Assembly: GCA_030626465.1 (NCBI GenBank)
Contig: DAOUOU010000084.1
Coordinates: 1-10,993 of the forward strand
Source of the DNA: Bacteroidales bacterium
GTDB lineage: Bacteria; Bacteroidota; Bacteroidia; Bacteroidales; UBA10428
Direction of reading: 5' to 3'
Length of the DNA stretch: 10,993 nucleotides
In this document: positions 6,655-10,993 of the stretch, in pieces
Position numbering within the stretch: the first letter of the stretch is position 1
Layout of the letters: the number at the start of each line of letters is the position of its first letter
Translations under genes and position numbers: made by a program
Notes under the pieces: model-generated
What the model was told of the DNA's origin: nothing
The model's input: only the letters and a program-made list of their open reading frames with translations
Database searches by the model: none

Positions 6655-8049
6655 CCCCTCCGAGTTCATAAACTTCTCAATTTCAGCAGGAAATTTAGGT
6701 ATGGGGTTACCAAGAACTTTACATCCACTTGAGTGAACAAGTATATTATCCTCGATACGAATACCACCAAGTTTTTTATACGCCTCAACTATAGAATAGT
6801 TAATATATTTTTCAAATTTTTTTTCAGAACGCCAGAGATCAATAAGTGTCGGGATGAAATAAATACCTGGTTCAACAGTCAGTACAAATCCTGGTTGAAG
6901 AGATCTTGCGAGTCTCAGGTAAGCAGTCCCGAATTGTGAACTGCGTTTCACTTCATTCCCATATCCAACAAAGTTTTCACCAAGATCTTCCATATCATGA
7001 ACATCCAGTCCCATCATATGCCCTAGCCCATGGGGAAAAAACAAGGCATGTGCTCCTTTTTCAACGGCTTCTTCAGGTTCTCCCTTCATAATTCCAATTG
7101 TTTTAAGACCCTGAGTAATCATGAGTGCTGCTTCGCGATGAAGATCAGCGTATTTTATTCCGGGTTTGATCCTGTCAATAGCATGAACTTCGGCTGATAA
7201 CACAATAGCATAAATCTCCTTTTGTTTTTCATTGAATCTGCCGCCCACAGGTATGGTACGCGTTATATCTGAAGCATAATGCATAGAGCTTTCGGCACCT
7301 GCATCAATCAATAACAATTGGTCTTTTTCAAGTTGATTTCGATGAAATTCGTTATGCAATATTTCACCATGCACAGAACAGATTACAGGATATGCAAAAT
7401 CAAGATCACAGGCTTTGGCAATCTTATTCATCTCGGCTACAATCTGGTATTCATAAACTCCCGGAAAAGCCATCCTCATGGCCTTTTGATGCATTGGCCC
7501 TGTAGCTTTATTCAATGCTTCTTCGATTTGAATAACTTCTTCTTCTGATTTAACAGATCGTTGAGTAATAACAGCCTGAATTAATTCAACAGAACTCTTT
7601 TTCGAAATTTCTGATAACGGAATGCCTATTAATTCAGACAACAAAATTTGTCTGTCAGTCGGATAGGGAGGTAAGAAATGAATTCTTTGGTTTGTTTTCC
7701 TGGCTTTAGAAATAGCATCCTTTATTTTTGATAATGAAAAGACCTTCTTTACTCCGGCTTTGTCAGCAATATCCTGCATTTTTTTATAAGAGCCTCTCCA
7801 TATCTGGTCATCAATGCCAGGATCATTTCCAAAAAGTATGTCAACATCATTATCGCAATCGATTATACACATGCAACCCGGAATATCTATACCCAAGTAA
7901 TACAAAAAATTACTGTCTTGCCTGAAAGGTAAAAGATTTCCTGGATAATTTCTTGCGATCATATTATTCCCACAAAGTACTATTATTCCTGTTTCGATCT
8001 TATTTCTTAGAACCTGTCTCCTACGAATATATTCTTTTGTTTCAATCAT
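6652..8049 (-). CDS. pepP: Xaa-Pro aminopeptidase (aminopeptidase P family, M24B)
   Basis: Cytosolic dinuclear metallopeptidase expected to remove an N-terminal residue that precedes proline, in peptide turnover. Its 465 residues have the usual two parts: an N-terminal creatinase-like domain (about 5-165, with PFRQDSNFLYYLGIDIPG) and a C-terminal pita-bread catalytic domain (about 170-460). All five expected metal ligands are present: D249 (LLIDAGAE), D261 (SDITRT), H344 (HGLGHMMGLDVHD), E393 (TVEPGIYF) and E433 (GGIRIEDNIL). The ATG at 8047-8049 has an AAAGG about 10 nt upstream, the closest thing to a Shine-Dalgarno in the window. No signal peptide is seen. It is the first gene of the minus-strand run; 57-78 nt separate it from the response regulator-phosphatase gene, so co-transcription is possible but unproven. 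A prolidase (dipeptidase) activity cannot be ruled out. Confidence 0.94.
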   Translation of the reverse strand: MIETKEYIRRRQVLRNKIETGIIVLCGNNMIARNYPGNLLPFRQDSNFLYYLGIDIPGCMCIIDCDNDVDILFGNDPGIDDQIWRGSYKKMQDIADKAGVKKVFSLSKIKDAISKARKTNQRIHFLPPYPTDRQILLSELIGIPLSEISKKSSVELIQAVITQRSVKSEEEVIQIEEALNKATGPMHQKAMRMAFPGVYEYQIVAEMNKIAKACDLDFAYPVICSVHGEILHNEFHRNQLEKDQLLLIDAGAESSMHYASDITRTIPVGGRFNEKQKEIYAIVLSAEVHAIDRIKPGIKYADLHREAALMITQGLKTIGIMKGEPEEAVEKGAHALFFPHGLGHMMGLDVHDMEDLGENFVGYGNEVKRSSQFGTAYLRLARSLQPGFVLTVEPGIYFIPTLIDLWRSEKKFEKYINYSIVEAYKKLGGIRIEDNILVHSSGCKVLGNPIPKFPAEIEKFMNSEG

Positions 8050-8111
8050 CAGAAATAAACCTTTTTAGAAGTACTTTTTGAAAGTTAGTCCATTTGAATG
8101 AGTAATAAAAA

Positions 8112-8124
8112 ATTGCATTGCAAT
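8112..8124. repeat. 13-bp dyad in the divergent intergenic region
   Basis: ATTGCA (8112-8117) and TGCAAT (8119-8124) are perfect inverted repeats around a single T. Right beside it, ATTCT (8126-8130) and AGAAT (8137-8141) can form a 5-bp stem. The dyad lies between the diverging aminopeptidase gene (start at 8049) and the hypothetical gene (start at 8282), upstream of both candidate plus-strand promoters. It could bind a regulator; the short length in AT-rich DNA keeps confidence low. Confidence 0.25.
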
Positions 8125-8159
8125 ATTCTAAATAAAGAATGATTAAATCTTTTTGTAAC

Positions 8160-8191
8160 TTGAGTCGTATGAATAAAATTCCATATATTTG
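8160..8191 (+). promoter_or_regulatory. Candidate Bacteroidota promoter (distal) for the hypothetical gene at 8282
   Basis: TATATTTG (8184-8191) matches the Bacteroidota -7 consensus TAnnTTTG exactly. TTG at 8160-8162 lies 21 nt upstream and could be the -33 element. A transcript would start near 8198 and leave a leader of about 84 nt, which contains a six-codon reading frame (ATG 8221 to TAG 8241). Confidence 0.4.
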
Positions 8192-8206
8192 TTTTTACGA
8201 ATAGGC

Positions 8207-8236
8207 TTGTATTTTAATTCATGATGAGTATCTTCG
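8207..8236 (+). promoter_or_regulatory. Candidate Bacteroidota promoter (proximal) for the hypothetical gene at 8282
   Basis: TTG (8207-8209), a 19-nt spacer and TATCTTCG (8229-8236) followed by C fit the -33/-7 pattern with one mismatch to TAnnTTTG. TATCTTTGC-like boxes are common ahead of Bacteroidota genes. The transcript would start around 8244, about 38 nt before the ATG. This is the better placed of the two candidates. Confidence 0.45.
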
Positions 8237-8281
8237 CATAGGGGTTATTCGGGATGATTTTTAAATTAACAGAAAATTGAC

Positions 8282-9013
8282 ATGCCTTACCGTCGATTAC
8301 CCAATACCGATACAGCACGTCATAAAGCCCTGACTAAAGCTTTTGAAAAAGGAAGAGAAATACCCCCTTTCAAACTGGCATTCTCTCAAAGTACATTCAG
8401 ACGGGTACAATCTTTTCTCCCTTCGTTTGAGAGAGCAATGTATGAAACTAAGCAAGCGTACTCAAACCAGGTAAAAAAGAATAAAGAGTATATTAAAGTC
8501 CAGAAAAAAGCCAAAATGTATATTTCTCATTTTATACAAGTGGTGAACATGGCCATTATGCGGGGTGATTTGACAGAAAGTGGAAGGAGTTTTTTTGGTA
8601 TGCACGATAATTATACAAAGCTACCGCTTTTGAATTCTGAAGCTGATCTGATCAAGTGGGGCGAAAAATTAATACATGGGGAGAACCTTCGAAAAGCTAA
8701 TGCACTCAGTCCGATAACAAATCCTACTATTGCAGTTGTAAGAGTCAGATACGAACAATTTCTGGATGCCTATAAGTTTCAGAAAACACTACAGAAGAAT
8801 TATCAGCGTGCACAGGAACATCTTGCAAGCATGAGAAAAGAAACGGATGATATTATTTTAAATGTCTGGAATGAAGTTGAAAAAACATTTATCAAATTGT
8901 CTGAAGAAGAAAAAAGGTTAAAGGCTGAAGAATATGGCCTTTCATATGTTTTTCGCAAAAATGAAAAAATTAAAACTCAGGCTTTAAAAAATAATAAAGT
9001 ACAAACTGTTTAA
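8282..9013 (+). CDS. Conserved-looking helical hypothetical protein
   Basis: A 243-residue basic protein with no signal peptide, no transmembrane helix and no catalytic motif that I can name. The N-terminus MPYRRLPNTD recalls uncharacterised Bacteroidota proteins I have seen, but I cannot confirm the family. Most of it should be alpha-helical, with lysine- and glutamate-rich amphipathic stretches (about 37-100 and 150-235). The two stretches may be a duplication: SFLPSFE (44-50) resembles QFLDAYK (159-165), and 59-61 residues further on each reaches a short G-M/L segment (SFFGM at 103-107, EEYGL at 216-220). A cytoplasmic helical-bundle scaffold or nucleic-acid-associated protein would fit, but this is a guess. 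It has its own candidate promoters, diverges from the aminopeptidase gene, and its stop overlaps the stop of the convergent CPBP gene (shared TTAA at 9010-9013). No clear Shine-Dalgarno precedes the ATG. Confidence 0.88.
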   Translation: MPYRRLPNTDTARHKALTKAFEKGREIPPFKLAFSQSTFRRVQSFLPSFERAMYETKQAYSNQVKKNKEYIKVQKKAKMYISHFIQVVNMAIMRGDLTESGRSFFGMHDNYTKLPLLNSEADLIKWGEKLIHGENLRKANALSPITNPTIAVVRVRYEQFLDAYKFQKTLQKNYQRAQEHLASMRKETDDIILNVWNEVEKTFIKLSEEEKRLKAEEYGLSYVFRKNEKIKTQALKNNKVQTV

Positions 9014-9951
9014 TTTCCCTTATTTGTATTTCTAAAATATTTAGAAGTAAGAATTACAAGTAAACTTGTAATAAAAATACTTAATAATACCTGTAAAAGA
9101 CTTGTAATAGTGCCACCTTTCAATATATCTGATTCACTGAACCATCCATTTGCGGCAATATAGATTAAACTTATGGCAAAGGCGTTATTTAAAAAATGGG
9201 CCCAGACTGCCAGCCATATATTTTTGCTCCAGTAGAACAGATAGCCAAAATAAACGCCCAGAACCAGGCGCGGAAGAAAACCATAGAATTGTAAATGAAA
9301 AGCACTGAAGATTATAGCAGCCAGGCCTATGGCTATGTGAATATTTTTTATCCATTGTGAGAATATTCGTTGAAGTATTCCACGAAAGAGAAATTCTTCA
9401 CCTATTGCAGGAATGATCGCTATTATCAATAGATTGAAGAAGTAATCCGAGGTTTGCATATTATCTGTCATTCTCTCTGTTAATTGATTTCTTTCAATTT
9501 CCATTTGTTGCAATTTATCCTCTAAGAAATTAATCCATTCAGGTAGTTTCAATGAACTGTTCCAGTCTATCAGAAAATTTATGATTGGCACTGAAAAAAT
9601 CAGTGTAAGTAAAACCATAAGCATCAATAATAGAGAAGGAAAATTGCCTGTAGACATATAATCTTCTCCTGCATGAAATAAAATATAATTCAATAAAATG
9701 GCCGGAATAAGAAAAAGACCAAAACTCTGAGAGATCTGAAAAAACCTCAGCATGGAAATATCTGCTTCAAGAAGATCTTCTTTCAGAAGAATGTTGATCT
9801 CTTCAATAGAAAAAGAATAAACAGGGATTATTATAAGAATAGTGATAAAAGTAACAAGCAGATAGCTTGTGAACATCACAAATAAGGTAAAAACTAGTTT
9901 GGTAAGAGGAGTGGCATTTGCAAAAAGCTCTTTCAAAAAATTGTTCTTCAT
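9010..9951 (-). CDS. CPBP-family intramembrane glutamic/metalloprotease (Abi/Rce1-like)
   Basis: A 313-residue integral membrane protein of the CPBP (CAAX protease and bacteriocin-processing) family. Signature motifs are EEFLFR (E185, E186, R190), FSAFH (F215 to H219) and HFLNN (H252 to N255/N256), in the expected order and membrane setting. Hydrophobic segments lie at about 17-46, 72-93, 105-127, 171-184, 203-222, 226-243, 246-265 and 283-303. A hydrophilic insert (about 129-169) between the third and fourth segments is unusually charged and probably soluble. The substrate is unknown; family members process prenylated proteins or peptides, or give bacteriocin self-immunity, and no bacteriocin gene is visible here. 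The stop codon overlaps that of the convergent hypothetical gene. The start lies 83 nt from the divergent dus start (10035). The ATG at 9949-9951 has no clear Shine-Dalgarno sequence. Confidence 0.92.
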   Translation of the reverse strand: MKNNFLKELFANATPLTKLVFTLFVMFTSYLLVTFITILIIIPVYSFSIEEINILLKEDLLEADISMLRFFQISQSFGLFLIPAILLNYILFHAGEDYMSTGNFPSLLLMLMVLLTLIFSVPIINFLIDWNSSLKLPEWINFLEDKLQQMEIERNQLTERMTDNMQTSDYFFNLLIIAIIPAIGEEFLFRGILQRIFSQWIKNIHIAIGLAAIIFSAFHLQFYGFLPRLVLGVYFGYLFYWSKNIWLAVWAHFLNNAFAISLIYIAANGWFSESDILKGGTITSLLQVLLSIFITSLLVILTSKYFRNTNKGN

Positions 9952-9991
9952 TGAGTACTTTGTTTAAGGGAGCGGAGATAAAAGATATTTC

Positions 9992-9999
9992 TAAATTTG
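9992..9999 (+). promoter_or_regulatory. Candidate -7 element for the tRNA-dihydrouridine synthase gene
   Basis: TAAATTTG, followed by C, matches the Bacteroidota -7 consensus TAnnTTTG exactly. No TTG stands at the usual 19-21 nt upstream; the nearest TTTG (9959-9962) is 29 nt away. If used, transcription would start near 10006, which would rule out the upstream TTG starts at 9951 and 9960. Confidence 0.35.
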
Positions 10000-10034
10000 C
10001 AGGTAAAATTAATGAATTCAAAGAAAAAGAAGGT

Positions 10035-10993
10035 TTGGTAACAATCGGGAATATTGAATTGGGTAAACAACCTTTGTTTTTAGCTCCAATGGAGGATATT
10101 ACTGATCCATCGTTTCGGTTTGTATGCAAACACTTTGGAGTAGATGTAATGTACACCGAATTCATTTCATCTGACGGGTTAATACACAATGCCAGAAAGA
10201 GCCTGGAAAAACTTACAATATACGATTACGAGCGCCCGATAGGTATACAATTGTATGGTCATTTGATCGACCCTATGGTAGAATCAGCAAAGATTGCAGA
10301 AACAAGGAATCCGGAATTTATAGACATTAATTTTGGCTGCCCGGTAAAAAAAATATCAAGACGGGGAGCCGGAGCCGGTATGCTTTGTAATATTTCTTTA
10401 ATGGTTGAAATGACAGAAGCAATTGTAAAAGCTGTGAAAATACCTGTAACAGTTAAAACCCGGTTGGGATGGGATGATGACAATAAAAACATCATGGAGA
10501 TTGCAGAACGGCTTCAGGATGTTGGTATTAAAGCTTTGACAATACATGGAAGGACTAAGGCGCAGCTTTATAAAGGTGTTGCGGACTGGACACTAATAGG
10601 AGAAGTGAAAAACAATCAGCGAATCCATATCCCGATTATCGGGAATGGTGATATTGTTTCACCAGATAGTGCCAAGGAAGCATTTGAAAAATTTGGAGTT
10701 GATGGAATTATGATAGGCAGGGGGGCTGTTGGCGCACCCTGGATCTTTAGAGATATCAAAACTTTTCTGCAAACGGGCAAATATGCTAACCCTCTTACTA
10801 TTGCAGAAAAAATTGAGCTGGCAAAACTACATTTCAATAAATCAATTGAATTAAAAGGAGAAAGGGTTGGAGTTTATGAGATGCGACGACATTTTTCAAA
10901 TTATTTCAAAGGCTTGAAAAATTTTAAAGAAACACGTTTAAAATTGCTTACGGAAAAAGATCCTGAATTAATATACGAACAGCTTGATGAGAT
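10035..10993 (+). CDS. dusB: tRNA-dihydrouridine synthase, DusB type (3' partial)
   Basis: FMN enzyme that reduces uridine to dihydrouridine in tRNA with NADPH. About 319 residues are visible and the gene runs off the window, probably near its natural end. The TIM barrel begins TIGNIELGKQPLFLAPMED, a classic DusB start. C102 in NFGCPVKKI is the catalytic cysteine (codon at 10338). VTVKTRLGWDD, LTIHGRTKAQLYKG, PIIGNGDIVS and MIGRGAVGAPW supply FMN- and substrate-binding segments. The start is uncertain: the frame is open from 9906 but has no ATG before the one inside LAPMED. TTG at 10035 gives the family-typical N-terminus, though a purine run (GAAGG) sits only 1 nt away; TTG at 9951 or 9960 would add 25-28 atypical residues. 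An out-of-frame ATG at 10012 is discussed in the findings. The gene diverges from the CPBP gene. Confidence 0.93.
   Translation, partial: MVTIGNIELGKQPLFLAPMEDITDPSFRFVCKHFGVDVMYTEFISSDGLIHNARKSLEKLTIYDYERPIGIQLYGHLIDPMVESAKIAETRNPEFIDINFGCPVKKISRRGAGAGMLCNISLMVEMTEAIVKAVKIPVTVKTRLGWDDDNKNIMEIAERLQDVGIKALTIHGRTKAQLYKGVADWTLIGEVKNNQRIHIPIIGNGDIVSPDSAKEAFEKFGVDGIMIGRGAVGAPWIFRDIKTFLQTGKYANPLTIAEKIELAKLHFNKSIELKGERVGVYEMRRHFSNYFKGLKNFKETRLKLLTEKDPELIYEQLDE

Noticed and set aside
8080..8087. Minus-strand TAACTTTC as a -7 box for the aminopeptidase gene
   Set aside because: One mismatch to TAnnTTTG and no TTG at 19-21 nt; the nearest is about 33 nt away.
9010..9951. CPBP gene as part of a bacteriocin or phage-abortive system
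   Set aside because: No bacteriocin precursor, transporter or defence gene is nearby; the Abi label of the family alone is not evidence.
9803..10189. Minus-strand 128-codon frame across the CPBP-dusB gap
   Set aside because: It overlaps the CPBP N-terminus out of frame and is antisense to dusB; no recognisable motif.

Overview
The window looks like a chromosomal segment of a Bacteroidota bacterium, probably Bacteroidales-like. The DNA is AT-rich, most starts lack a clear Shine-Dalgarno sequence, and promoter candidates resemble the Bacteroidota -33/-7 pattern (TTG, about 19-21 nt, TAnnTTTG). The succinate dehydrogenase is of the menaquinone-linked, Wolinella/Bacillus-like type. The taxonomy is inferred from gene content and style. 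Nine of the ten genes have recognisable families. I saw no rRNA, tRNA, CRISPR array, insertion sequence or phage gene.

Layout: (1) 2-2574, plus strand: sdhA (5' end outside the window) and sdhB, the flavoprotein and iron-sulfur subunits of succinate dehydrogenase/fumarate reductase; the cytochrome b gene would lie upstream. (2) 2622-8049, minus strand: a run of five genes. In transcription order these are a Xaa-Pro aminopeptidase (M24B), a response regulator fused to a SpoIIE/PP2C phosphatase, a membrane TPR protein with a SpoIIE/PP2C phosphatase, a SiaB-family kinase and a SiaC-family (DUF1987) phosphoprotein. The last three are tightly packed, with a 4-nt overlap and an 11-nt gap. (3) 8050-8281: a divergent intergenic region with two candidate plus-strand promoters and a short dyad. 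(4) 8282-9013, plus: an uncharacterised basic helical protein. (5) 9010-9951, minus: a CPBP-family membrane protease whose stop overlaps that of gene 4. (6) 10035 to the window end, plus: a DusB-type tRNA-dihydrouridine synthase with a non-ATG or frameshifted start.

The most interesting unit is the signalling cassette at 2622-6573. It has the parts of a Sia-type partner switch: a kinase (SiaB) expected to phosphorylate a small regulator (SiaC), and PP2C phosphatases expected to reverse this. In Pseudomonas aeruginosa the output is the diguanylate cyclase SiaD. Here no GGDEF protein is present, and two phosphatases with different sensory inputs (a receiver domain, and extracytoplasmic TPRs joined through a transmembrane helix) are placed beside one kinase/substrate pair. 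The output of this switch is therefore unknown and may be new.
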